A DNA stretch of 64,000 bases from Enchytraeus crypticus (lineage: Eukaryota > Annelida > Clitellata > Enchytraeida > Enchytraeidae). Under the pieces are notes generated by a model. That model was not told the DNA's origin. It made no database searches and saw only the letters and a program-made list of their open reading frames with translations. The stretch is from the NCBI GenBank assembly GCA_905160935.1, contig CAJHZI010000274.1:905001-969000 (forward strand), in the 5' to 3' direction. Both the position numbers and the translations under genes were made by a program. Below, one piece after another: positions 24,417-33,190 of the stretch (position 1 is its first letter; each line of letters starts with the position of its first letter).

Positions 24417-27400
24417 CTGTATGTATAGATATATGTATATATATATAAGTATTAGAGTTTACTATATCTCTTTTAGAAAAATAGAATAGAAAAGTGACAT
24501 AACATTTCTAAATAAAAAACAAAGCCATTTCTGCCAGAAATATATTCAAGATTTGCCAAATGAAGAAAGTTAGGCAACTGCGCTGTTTATGTATGACCGC
24601 ATGACTTAGGTTCCTGAGTGGGCCGCCCATCCTGCCTATGATTGGCTGAATGAAGTGACTGTCGGTCTATCGGATGCTTTTTATATCGATCATTTCTACT
24701 TTCTTTGTGAGTGGTAATGTAGTTTTTTAGTTTTATCGATTTCAATGCTGCTGTTACGTTTGAAGTTTTCTAATCCTTCTCTTTTGTAATAATTATTTCA
24801 ATTTCTTACATTTCCTTCTTTAAGGTAAGTAGACATAATTAATGATATTAGTGGATTAAGTGCATATCTTATCAGAATTCTGTTTTTTTTTTTAACCTTT
24901 CTGGTATTTGAAATATTTACATCTTAGTGAATTGTGTATCGGTTCTCATATTACGTTAACATAGTTTCTTTAACACAGAATATCTTTCTTGTTTTGAAAG
25001 TTGAATTTTTGTTGTTTTATTTTTGTTATTGATATTGATTTGACTTGTATGCTCGTTATGTTTACTTAATAGCTTCTTTGCACATAGTCTTTGTTGTGCA
25101 ATTTTATTATTTCGTTCGAAATTTCTGTTTGCCAAATTAACTTCTAAAATAACATTATATGCAGAAACTCTTAATTTGTAATATAATTTTCCTGTTTCTA
25201 TGAAATATGGCAGTTTCTCGTTCTCTTGAATGCACCTTAAAATGCACTTAAGATATAACAGAATCGATCGTTATAGAAAATAAAAGTACTACACTTTAAA
25301 TTTAATTGCAATGAAATGGTGGAGGTTTTGTATGTTAGTCTGTCTGTATTTATTCTGCTTACTATCTATCTGTCCATTTATCATAGTAGTGGCTTCTTCC
25401 TAAAAGTTGTTGTGGTCTAAGATTTGTATATTGGTAACTAGTAGTACTTCAGTGACATTGCTGAATAAAAAAGTAAACACGCATTAAAGTGATAGATATC
25501 AACATAGCTGATTATTCACTATAATGTGTGTATACTTTTTTATTCAGCAATGTCACTGAAGTACTCTTAGTTACCAATATACAAATCTTAGACCACAACA
25601 ACTTTTAGGAAGAAGCCACTACTATGATAAATGGACAGATAGATAGTAAGCAGAATAAATACAGACAGACTAACATACAAAACCTCCACCATTTCATTGC
25701 AATTAAATTTAAAGTGTAGTACTTTTATTTTCTATAACGATCGATTCTGTTGTATCTTAAGTGTATTATTTAGTGAATAATTAGTTATATGTGCGTATAT
25801 ACTTGTATTCTACATAGCACAAATGTATTCAGATATGCAATAACAATGTTTGTGGATGTAGATCATGTGTCAAAAATGATTTAAGTAAAGGGAATTGTAG
25901 GAATGCGACTGAGAGCGCAGTGCCTATATCGCGTGGTATATGCATAATAGAATTAGTTAGGATGTATATTAGAGATGGGAACCGAACCGAACCCGAGCCG
26001 AACCCTAAAATCTAGAATTTTAACCGAACCGAACTCGAACCCAGACTCTGACAGAACCCAAACCGAACCCGAACCCAGACTTCGTCCGAACCGAACTGAA
26101 CCAAACTCTTGTAGTTCCTTTCTTCTTCACCAGCCTGACATTAAATATAGAAAGTAAGAACAATACAAATTTATATATATTAGTTTTTGCATTTACATGT
26201 CTTACAGTATCTAACAGCATATATTCAGGTAAGGCTGGTTCCGACACAAATTTTAAAATGGTAGCAGTACAAAGGAATGGTAGCGGGAAGCGAGACGGGC
26301 CTACAGAAGATAATGAATAGTCTGAATGATACGGCATTGAAATATGGAATGAAGATTAACATCAAAGAGACAAAAGTGATGAGAGTATTCCATAAAAATC
26401 TGAAAATGCTTGACTCAATCTAGGTGGATTTGTTCTTGTTAAATTCAAATTATGAATTTTTTCTAATTTTAGTGTGCTACCTTAATATTTTTGCAGCCAG
26501 ATTTACAAATAATTATATATGACATTCTATATGTGTTAAGACTATCTCGAGTAAATAATTTTGCACCATAGCAATGCAATAATTTCATAACTGTTTTCGT
26601 AACTTCATAATTGATCTGAGAGTTTCAAATTTGAAACCCTAGGGTAAATTAAGCTTATTACTGGTCAGTTGATAGCAAACGGTGTATATTGTGATCATTT
26701 TTCTATGGAAAAAATCATCTTTATTTGACATTTTTATGTTACTAAGTTGCACTTTGTCTCTGAAGTATTGGATCAAATTTTGGCTAAGACATTTCCACTT
26801 AATTATAAACGTATCTAATATATAGGCCTATAGTGATAAAAAAAATTTAAAAATTGATGAAGCATTCTATTTGCTCATTATAATCAAGGAGAATGTTTCA
26901 GATACAATAATAAAGCTAATTATCTATATTATGAACATTTGTTGGTCAACTTAAATATTTTAAGAAATGTACAGGAATAAATACCACTTCTCTCCTTTTT
27001 CATTTTCATATTTTTACCCAGGTGAAAAAATGTGGCAGCTACTATGACCTAATGATTTTTCAAGCATATTTACCATAAACCATTTTAAACATGTTTGTCG
27101 TAACAATAATTATTATAAATAAAGTTAAACAATTGCAACATTATCCAAACCAAGCCATTTCGAACTCGAATCGAACTCTTGCGAGTTGGAAAGCCAGCCG
27201 AACCCGAACCCTTGTTAGAACCGAACCGAACCGAACTTTCATTTTCAACGAACCGAACCGAACCCGAACTCTGGAAATTCATAAAATTCCCATCTCTAAT
27301 GTTTATAATATAGACACATTGCAGAGACCAATATATGAGGCTCATTTGATGTATGTATCATAGAATGATCTAAGATATGAGTGTTGTAGACATGAGACAG

Positions 27401-30400
27401 AGAACTATATGCGAGTACCACAGAGTAGAGATCAACATGTCTCAGAGAATGATCTAAGATATGTGTGTTGTAGAAATGAGACAGAGAACTATATACGAGT
27501 ACCACAGAGTAGAGATCAACATGTCTCATAGAATGATCTAAGATATGTGTGTTGTAGATATGAGACAGAGAACTATATACGAGTACCACAGAGTGGAGAT
27601 CAACATGTCACGTATCGCCAACCACACGACCGTGGTCATCACTCCCCTCACGACCTGTGTCTCAATGAAGTCCTGCGCGCAGTGCGTCAACTCCTCCGCT
27701 CTACTCGCCTCTCGCTTCAACTGTCAGTGGTGCTCGGCGCTGCGCAGATGTTCTGACGGGCTGGATAGGCTCAGACAAGAGTGGCTCGAGAAATCCTGCG
27801 ACAAAAAGGTTTCTGTTACTTTATTCGGTGAATTTTAATAGGCTTATTGTTTCTATGTGCATTAGATTGTTCGTGGGCCTTCCGGTGTAGATTTATGTAT
27901 CTAAATCCTTCATGTATAATCTATATACATAAAACAAAATTGTGTTAGTAAGAGCGCCTATAACTCAAGAACGGCTGGACAGATTTTAATGATCTTGTAC
28001 ATTTTGGATTCGCCTCAAGCAGCCCTAACATAGTGACCAATAAAATATTTAAAAAATAATGGGGTTTGGTCAAAAAACGGTATAAATAAAAACACATCAA
28101 AATTATAACATGCAGCCATCTGTCGATTGACTTATATATACAGATTACTATTCTCTATTACGATATGTTGACATCATCAATTTAACGTTCGCTAACCGGA
28201 AGTGTCGATGTCTCGAAGCTATAGGCACTAGACTTTAGCTCATGTGGTCCAGGGTTCATTTCTGGCTCGAGACACTTTAAATTGTTAAAGTTTGATAAAT
28301 CTTATAAGTTTCTTAGGAATAATTTTTTTAAACTTCTTTTAAATCTTAATATATATAACAAATTTTGTATGTTTTATATATTCAGATAGATAGATAGATA
28401 GATAGACAGATAGATAGACAGATAGACAGATAGGTAGACAGATAGATAGACAGATAGATAGACAGATAGACAGGCAAACGGACAGACAGACAGACAGATA
28501 GACAGATAGATAGATACACAGATAGATAGACAGATAGACAGACAGATAGACATACAGATAGACAGATAGATAGACAGATAGACAGATGGATAGACAGACA
28601 GATAGACATACAGATAGACAGATAGACAGACAGACAGACAGAGAGACAGACAGATAGACAGACAGCAGTGAGACAGACAGACAGATAGACAGAAAGATAG
28701 ATAGACATACAGACAGACAGATAGACAGATAGATAGATAGACAGATAGATAGATAGACAGATAGACAAATAGACAGATAGATAGACAGATAGATAGACAG
28801 ATAGACAGACCGATAGACAGACAGATAGACAGACAGACATTGTTGATAGGCGATACGAAGTCCGCCGGGTCAGCTAGTGTATAATATAACTATAATGCAT
28901 GTATAATAAACATGTATTTTAATGCATGTATGCATGTATAATAAACTTTAGAATTCTCGTGAAAAAATTATAAAAGTTTTAATAGGAGATAAATTTTTCT
29001 AAAATCGGTTGTAGTCTGCATTAGCATCATTTTTCTGTATCACAAGCGAAAAGCGAAGATATTTAGTAAACTAACACATACCACCCTGCTTTTCTTGTGA
29101 ATTTTTAACATTTCTGTGTTAGAAATAATGTATTTTTGACATGATGTTTGTTTTGAATTATTGTATTGAACTTCTTTTTAAAATATTGAATATGACATGA
29201 TGTTTGTTTTGAAGTAATGTATTAAATATGATGTTAATTTTGAAATATTGTATTTGACATGATGCTTGTTTTTAAACAATGAATTTGACATGATGTTTGA
29301 TTTTATATACTATGTTTGACATGAATTTTGTTTTGAAATACTGTATTAGACATGATGTTGATCTTGAAAAATGAATTTGACCTGATGTTTGTTTTGAAAC
29401 ACTATGTTTGACGTGATGTTTGTTTTGAAACACTATGTTTGACGTGATGTTTGTTTTGAAACACTATGTTTGACATGATGTTTGTTTTGAAATACTATGT
29501 TTGACATGATGTTTGTTTTCAAAGAACTGTACTTGACACTTTTGTCTTGGACCTGCAGGCCGCTGAGACAGATGGCGACTGTGAGTTTGACCTGTTGAGG
29601 GAGAGCATTGAGGGGAGCGGGGCGCAGGGCGGGGGGAGGTGGAAGGGAGGAGAGACACACGTGAACGTGGCTGGGTACTTGTTTCTGTTGTTGTTGCTCG
29701 TGGGTCTGGTAGTGGCGGTGCTGTGGGTCATGTACGCCTACAGATACCCCAACTCTCCGTCAGGACTGTGGTTAATACAGGTCTGTAATAATACAGCTTT
29801 GTAATGTGATGATCATCCTCTTTGACTAATACTAATATATGCTTTTTCTATATCTAGCTTATATTGAAAAGTATTTAGGGTGTAGTTTTGCTAATTTTTA
29901 TTTAGGTGATAAATAAAATAAAAGCTTCACCGTTGAAATTATGGTTTTAAGTGTTTGTAAAAATATTGCAAGCTGTTATATTTTTAATGACTGGCTGATT
30001 ACATCTATTGGATTGACCGATGAAGATTTAATTGACGGAATGATATCCGATCGATTGTTAGTTAATTTAGTGTTTGATTGCCTGATTGCCTGATAGCTAG
30101 TTTAATAAATAGATCTGTAGTTCAAATGACTAAATTATAGTTTGGTTAAATGACTGATTAGTTGATTAAATGATTGATTGGTTGAGTGAGTGATGATTGA
30201 TTTGCTGATTATTTTCTTGGTTGATTGATGGTTTGAATTGACTGATAGTTTAACAGATCGATTGAATGATTGACGGATTGATTGATAGATTAGTGTTTGA
30301 TCGGCTGGGTAGTTGTTTGACTGATTGATTGATAGATTTAGTGTTTGATCGGCTGAGTAGATGTTTGATTGATTGATTGATAGATTAGTGTTTGATCGGC

Positions 30401-30893
30401 TGAGTAGATGTTTGATTGATTGATTGATAGATTTGGTGTTTGATTGGCTGAGTAGATGTTTGATTGATTGATTGATAGATTTAGTGTTTGATCGGCTGAG
30501 TAGTTGTTTGACTGATTGATTGATAGATTTAGTGTTTGATCGGCTGAGTAGATGTTTGATTGATTGATTGATAGATTTGGTGTTTGATCGGCTGAGTAGA
30601 TGTTTGATTGATTGATTGATAGATTTAGTGTTTGATCGGCTGAGTAGATGTTTGATTGATTGATTGATAGATTTGGTGTTTGATCGGCTGAGTAGATGTT
30701 TGATTCATTGATTGATTTATTGACGCAGCATCGACCGGAAGGTCTGCTGGAGCGAGTGAGGAGGGTGAGGGAGCGATGCAGGGTGCCTCTGATGAGACTG
30801 AGCGGAGGAGGCAGGCGCAGAAGTGCTTCCGGTGTGGAGGCAGACAAGTACGAGGTGGCCATGCAGCCAGAGACTGAAGAAATACTCACCTGA
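11459..30893 (+). CDS. Plexin domain-containing protein (PLXDC/TEM7 family), complete, 11 exons
   Basis: Type I membrane protein of 551 aa; vertebrate PLXDC2 is 529 aa. Exons: 11459-11540, 16425-16807, 17770-17898, 18730-18799, 19659-19781, 20122-20175, 20808-20872, 22251-22362, 27558-27808, 29559-29780, 30729-30893; all phases agree. Residues 1-20 are a signal peptide ([20 protein letters not shown]). Exon 2 is a low-similarity spacer. Exons 3-8 form the conserved PLXDC ectodomain: [47 protein letters not shown]. Exon 9 starts [13 protein letters not shown] and carries a Cys-rich PSI domain (~372-420: SCAQC, FNCQWCS). Transmembrane helix ~461-483 ([19 protein letters not shown]), then a basic tail with GGGRRRSAS. 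Possible N-glycans at NHT ~361 and NSS ~384. Vertebrate family members are endothelial/neural cell-surface proteins; PLXDC1/2 are reported PEDF receptors. Divergent from the reductase gene. Exon 1 donor could also be the GT at 11526 in the same phase. Confidence 0.93.
11815..12450. repeat. (CATA)n/(CACATA)n microsatellite
   Basis: About 640 bp of imperfect CATACA/CATATA repeats in PLXDC intron 1. Open in several frames on both strands only because of low complexity. Confidence 0.9.
12545..15045 (-). pseudogene. CR1-like non-LTR retrotransposon ORF2, 5' truncated and broken
   Basis: Inserted in PLXDC intron 1 in the opposite orientation. Minus strand reads the end of the endonuclease ([28 protein letters not shown]), a linker ([19 protein letters not shown]), then reverse transcriptase motifs: [72 protein letters not shown] and KFADDT, followed by thumb and tail ([25 protein letters not shown]). 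Breaks: one-base frameshift near 14780, an AT-rich insertion right after the FADDT box (about 13313-13516), and stops near 12930-12960. The active-site box is intact but the ORF is not. Confidence 0.88.
13313..13516. repeat. AT-rich inverted-repeat insertion inside the LINE reverse transcriptase
   Basis: Interrupts the coding frame right after FADDT. Outer parts are inverted copies of each other (AATTATGTAAAAATATAC near 13352; TTTTAATATTTTTACATAATT near 13497), with TTA/ATT repeats between. The left edge repeats about 30 nt found at 12837-12866 (CTCTAAACTAATTAGACCTA), so the insertion seems partly copied from elsewhere in the same LINE. Confidence 0.7.
15170..15545. repeat. (TTA)n microsatellites flanking an unclassified repeat
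   Basis: TTA runs at 15187-15226, 15270-15300, and 15468-15482 bracket about 170 bp (15301-15467) of higher GC. Its end TGAGGCAGTTG also occurs, inverted, next to a TTA run near 41870. Probably a decayed retroelement tail; not classified. Confidence 0.5.
15546..15975 (+). pseudogene. CR1-like LINE C-terminal remnant
   Basis: Plus strand keeps broken pieces of the post-RT tail: [30 protein letters not shown], then after frameshifts [13 protein letters not shown] and [18 protein letters not shown]. The order matches the tail of the LINE at 12545-15045 but in the opposite orientation and far more decayed. Preceded by a repeat reading GTTTAATGTCCGTTTCC that recurs inverted near 53900. Confidence 0.65.
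16841..17129. other. PLXDC intron 2, unannotated stretch
   Basis: AT-rich intron sequence; no repeat or ORF recognised. Confidence 0.5.
17130..17400 (+). pseudogene. LINE reverse transcriptase fragment
   Basis: Fragment of a palm domain on the plus strand: [18 protein letters not shown] (degraded PQGSxLGPLLF box) and [17 protein letters not shown] (YADD-type box), with the latter intact. About 270 bp in PLXDC intron 2; different family from the CR1-like copy at 12.5-15 kb. Confidence 0.65.
17415..17720 (+). repeat. Diverged copy of one arm of the foldback element at 23041-23873
   Basis: Shares GTCAATTAAGAACATATCAG (positions ~17416 and ~23522), CTATAACTTTC, CTGCTGGTCAAGT and AAGAACATCGGTCAACT in the same order as the right arm at 23.5-23.87 kb. 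Arm only; the partner arm is absent. Confidence 0.7.
18292..18702. repeat. 21/42-bp minisatellite abutting PLXDC exon 4
   Basis: About 20 units of 21 bp (CTAGTTAATGGCACGATGCTA), alternating with a TACAATACTA version to make a 42-bp dimer. Unit length is a multiple of 3 and has no stop in one frame on each strand, which gives overlapping long ORFs that are not genes. Ends about 27 nt before the exon 4 acceptor (exon starts 18730). Confidence 0.92.
20975..21095 (+). repeat. Interspersed repeat with GTGTCGTAAGAGGC motif
   Basis: Carries CACGTGTCGTAAGAGGCAAC and GGCAATGGGAAACC. A related motif is found at 58640-58765 and, inverted, at 59080-59205. Probably a SINE/LINE 3' region. Confidence 0.5.
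21380..21540 (+). mobile_element. LINE 3' end remnant
   Basis: CATGGACCTGCCAGTAGGCA followed by GTGCACTAAAAGAGAGAG is the same 3' terminus as the LINE at 5431-5890, here ending in a GA repeat rather than TA. In PLXDC intron 7. Confidence 0.65.
22944..23040. repeat. (TA)n microsatellite
   Basis: TA-rich stretch left of the foldback element at 23041, whose ends fall directly in it. Confidence 0.9.
23041..23873. mobile_element. Foldback element with ~380-bp inverted arms
   Basis: Ends are TATACACTGTG and CACAGTGTATA, both inside TA repeats, so a TA target site is likely. Arms of about 375-385 bp face each other around a ~65-bp spacer (about 23425-23489): ACTGATACCCCAATTGTTTT against GGGGTATCAGT; GACCAGCAGCCAATTCTACA against TAGAATTGGCTGCTGGTC; GATTACGGGCGTGTTACA against TGTAACATGCCCGTAAT. 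No coding capacity. A solo arm copy lies at 17415-17720. Confidence 0.88.
23874..24190. repeat. (TA)n microsatellite block
   Basis: About 310 bp of TA repeats with ATACAGTGTAT and ATAAATAT interruptions between two mobile elements. Confidence 0.9.
24191..24345. mobile_element. Short hAT-like MITE
   Basis: 155 bp with inverted ends CAGTATTAGGCAAGATA and TATTTTGCCCAACACTG. Interior is rich in the words AAGATAC and TATCTTG in both orientations. CAGTGTTGGGCAA-type termini are usual for hAT elements. No clear target duplication was found because both flanks are TA repeats. Confidence 0.6.
24350..24455. repeat. (TA)n microsatellite
   Basis: TA repeats right of the small MITE. Confidence 0.9.
25245..25763. 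mobile_element. Foldback element with ~245-bp near-identical arms
   Basis: Outer ends CACTTAAGATATAACAGAAT and ATTCTGTTGTATCTTAAGTG. Arms run inward through GGTGGAGGTTTTGTATG / CATACAAAACCTCCACC and TGACATTGCTGAATAAAAAA / TTTTTTATTCAGCAATGTCA to a loop of roughly 25 nt near 25492-25516. Arm identity is very high, with a few differences (for example TAGTAGTACTT against AGTACTCTTA). No ORF. The loop-proximal 55 nt recur alone at 46343-46402. Lies in PLXDC intron 8. Confidence 0.88.
25970..27298. mobile_element. Non-autonomous hAT-type transposon with GAACC subterminal repeats
   Basis: Inverted ends TAGAGATGGGAA and TTCCCATCTCTA. Flanking 8-mers ATGTATAT (25962-25969) and ATGTTTAT (27299-27306) match 7/8, the expected hAT target duplication. 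Both ends carry subterminal arrays of GAACC/GAACCC words (25978-26110 and 27150-27275). They are read in the same orientation at both ends rather than inverted. No transposase seen; a LINE fragment is captured or nested near 26300. Confidence 0.8.
26285..26405 (+). pseudogene. LINE reverse transcriptase fragment inside the hAT element
   Basis: Plus strand reads [29 protein letters not shown], the segment that follows the YADD box in RTE/CR1-like reverse transcriptases. About 110 bp only; either captured cargo or a nested insertion. Confidence 0.6.
27355..27617 (+). repeat. 84-bp tandem array duplicating the 3' splice site and start of PLXDC exon 9
   Basis: Three copies with acceptor GTTGTAG ending at 27389, 27473 and 27557, exactly 84 nt apart. 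Each is followed by ATGAGACAGAGAACTATAT and on to GATCAACATGTC, i.e. the first ~60 nt of the exon. Only the third copy runs into the full PSI-coding exon. The upstream copies contain an in-frame TAA (GATCTAAG), so using an upstream acceptor without further splicing would terminate translation. Confidence 0.92.
27925..28876 (+). mobile_element. Possible Helitron-like non-autonomous element
   Basis: Begins with CTATATACATAAAACAAAAT and ACTCAAGAACGGCTGGACAG, followed by TTTTAATG, wording typical of a widespread invertebrate repeat class assigned to non-autonomous Helitrons/helentrons. Ends GAAGTCCGCCGGGTCAGCTA followed by GT, compatible with the CTAG-T terminus of Helitrons, and a tetranucleotide array sits just inside that end, as is common in helentrons. 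A tRNA-like segment at 28195-28290 is embedded. No replicase. Boundaries are approximate. Confidence 0.5.
28385..28840. repeat. (GATA/GACA)n microsatellite
   Basis: About 455 bp of mixed GATA and GACA tetranucleotides near the right end of the Helitron-like element. Confidence 0.95.
29125..29541. repeat. 31-bp minisatellite abutting PLXDC exon 10
   Basis: About 12 copies of TTTTGAAACACTATGTTTGA followed by CATGATGTTTG, most uniform at the right end. The last copy is decayed and ends about 18 nt before the acceptor CCTGCAG of exon 10 (exon starts 29559). Confidence 0.9.
30290..30715. repeat. 47-48-bp minisatellite abutting PLXDC exon 11
   Basis: About 9 copies of GTGTTTGATCGGCTGAGTAG followed by ATGTTTGATTGATTGATTGA and TAGATTTA; starts at 30341, 30388, 30436, 30484 and so on. 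Grades into looser TGATTGAT repeats on the left (from about 30060). Ends about 13 nt before the exon 11 start at 30729. Confidence 0.92.
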
Positions 30894-30928
30894 TTGCTGC
30901 GCGCTTGTTTGAGCTGCGCATCCTGAGG

Positions 30929-31215
30929 TGCATCTCTTAGTGCAACTCATGATGCTTCTCTTAGTGCAGCTCATGATGCATCTGTTAGTGCAGCTGATGA
31001 TGCATCTCTTAGTGCAACTCATGATGCTTATCTTTGTGCAGCTGATGATGCATCTGTTAGTGCAGCTGATGATGCATCTGTTAGTGCAGCTGATGATGCA
31101 TCTCTTAGTGCAGCTCATGATGCATCTCTTAGTGCAGCTGGTGATGCATCTCTGAGTACAGCTCATGATGCATCTCTTAGTGCACCACTAGCAGCACCTC
31201 TTGGCATAACTCGTG
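30929..31215. repeat. 24-bp minisatellite in the PLXDC 3' untranslated region
   Basis: About 11 copies of GATGATGCATCTCTTAGTGC followed by AGCT, starting about 35 nt after the stop codon at 30891-30893. Unit length is a multiple of 3 and open in both orientations. No polyadenylation signal was assigned with confidence; the nearest good AATAAA words are several kb downstream. Confidence 0.9.
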
Positions 31216-31990
31216 ATGCACTTTTTGTGCATCTCTATGTGCAACATTTAGCATGGTTTATCTCTGGTACATCTTATGGTGATTCTTTTGTACATCTCAT
31301 GGTAAATCTCACTTTAAATCTCTTGGTAAATCTCATGGTAAATCTCATGGTGCATACTGTTATGCTGATGTTTTGCATTATATCAGTGGTGTACTATATC
31401 CCTTCGTACATCGTAAGCATTATGCATTTTCCGGTGTGCACTACCTCGTAATGTATTGCATTTAGTTCATATATTAATGCACAGCTTTGTTCATCATTTC
31501 ATGCTTAGAAATGCGGTTCACATTTTATGCATCAGTTGGTGCGTAATGCGTACGATACTTACGGAATGCACATTTTGCTTCTTGAATTTGTCGGCATGCT
31601 GCATATTAATTTGTATAGCGTTCATTTAGATTCTAATACGTTAATATTAGATATTTTTGGATGAATAGGAGCAGATTGTCAGGAAGAGATGTAAAATCAC
31701 TATCGCATTGAATTTATTCGACATATGTAGCTGATAAAATCCAATATAAACATGTATCCATTTAATTATTTGTTTTGAAATATTTTTACTTTGATTTGTT
31801 ATTCCGTACTCTCGCAAATAAATGTAATAAAAGTATTTATATGTTCCCGGTAATGTAGGTATAAATTGTGCAATTCTTATTATGATTGTCTTTAGAGAAT
31901 GTTTTCCTATTCTTATTCTTACAGTTTTTCCTATTCTTATTCTTACAGTTATTTGAACATTTTTAATTTTATAGTGCATAGAAAAATTAT
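31216..31990. other. Unannotated stretch downstream of PLXDC
   Basis: AT-rich, loosely repetitive CATCTCATGGT words fading out of the array, then nothing recognisable. Confidence 0.5.
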
Positions 31991-31994
31991 GACA

Positions 31995-32318
31995 ATGCTT
32001 GCGAGCAAGAGAATTGAGACAAGGCTTGCGAGCAAGAGAATTGAGACAAGGCTTGCGAGCAGGAGAATTGTGATAAGGCTTGCGAGCAGGAGAATTATGA
32101 TAAGGCTTGCGAGCAGGAGACTTGTGACAATGCTTGCGAGCAGGAAAGTTGTAACAATGCTTGCGAACAGGAGACTTGTGACAATGCTTGCGAGCAGGAG
32201 ACTTGTGACAATGCTTGCGAGCAGGAGACTTGTGACAATGCTTGCGAGCAGGAGACTTGTGACAATGCTTGCGAGCAGGAGAAATGTGATAAGGCTTGCG
32301 TGCAGGAGAATTTTCATA
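31995..32318. repeat. 27-bp minisatellite
   Basis: Twelve copies of GCTTGCGAGCAGGAGACTTG followed by TGACAAT. Multiple of 3, open on both strands, giving false ORFs. GCTTGCGAGC is a partial palindrome in every unit. Confidence 0.93.
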
Positions 32319-33073
32319 TATTAATTGGACCTTACAACATAAAATCTATGATTTGGATTTTTATAGCACTTCTTAAGCAATATATTTCTAATCAATTAAT
32401 GCATTTCAGGCTAAAATGTAATGCCTGCCGAAAAGTTAGTTCAATATGCCGAATGTAATTGAATGTCTAGGTTCCTTTTGGTCTTAGAATTAACTATAGA
32501 GAGTATTATATTCAAAAAGGGCAAATATCTTTCTTGCACTGATTAACAACTTTGTAACCTTAGCGTTCATGAACATGTGTAGTTCTGTGCAGTTTAAATG
32601 TTTTTATATTTCATTCCATGTGTTCATTATTGCTGTATAGCAGTGTGTTGTTTTGTGCACAAGCTTCGAAGCAGCTTTGTAGAATCCTACTGCACTGTAT
32701 TACACTTGCTTATTCTACGGCTTGGAGGCTAAATGCTTTGCACTATGCTGTGAGCTATGCAATTATTCATTTAGATTTTCATAGATAGTAATTACCGTGT
32801 AATGCTCTTCTCGTTGATTTCTCCCTGCCGTTACTACTGCAAAGCTTCCTATCTGACCTATGGAGGTTGTATATCTCTGGTTGTATTATCTCGAAAATCA
32901 AATCTTTTGATATTTTTAACAATATATTCTAGCATTAGCTGTATTTTCTATTTTTAAATGTTATTTTGATCTCTTCTAGATTTGCATAAAATGTTTTTCT
33001 GTTACAATGTGCTGAGCCAATCTAACATTAATCAATACAACAAAGCTATGTCCCTAACGTTTAAAAATGACTT

Positions 33074-33190
33074 AAGCCCGTGGCGATGTGATAAGACCGC
33101 GGATCAGTATGCGCGGGGTTCTTATCCTGGGCTAGTCGTCTTGGATTTCGCTTTCGAGAGATGAAACTGACGTTAACATCGGCTTATTTT
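33074..33190 (+). repeat. tRNA-derived SINE copy
   Basis: Plus orientation: GTGGCGATGTGATAAGACC, CGCGGATCAGTATGCG, GGGGTTCTTATCCTGGGCTA, TTTCGCTTTCGAGAG, AAACTGACGTTAACAT. Slightly diverged and lacking the terminal TTACCAGC. Confidence 0.7.

Noticed and set aside
28382..28840. 152-codon Cys/Leu/Ser/Val repeat ORF
   Set aside because: Translation of a GATA/GACA microsatellite.
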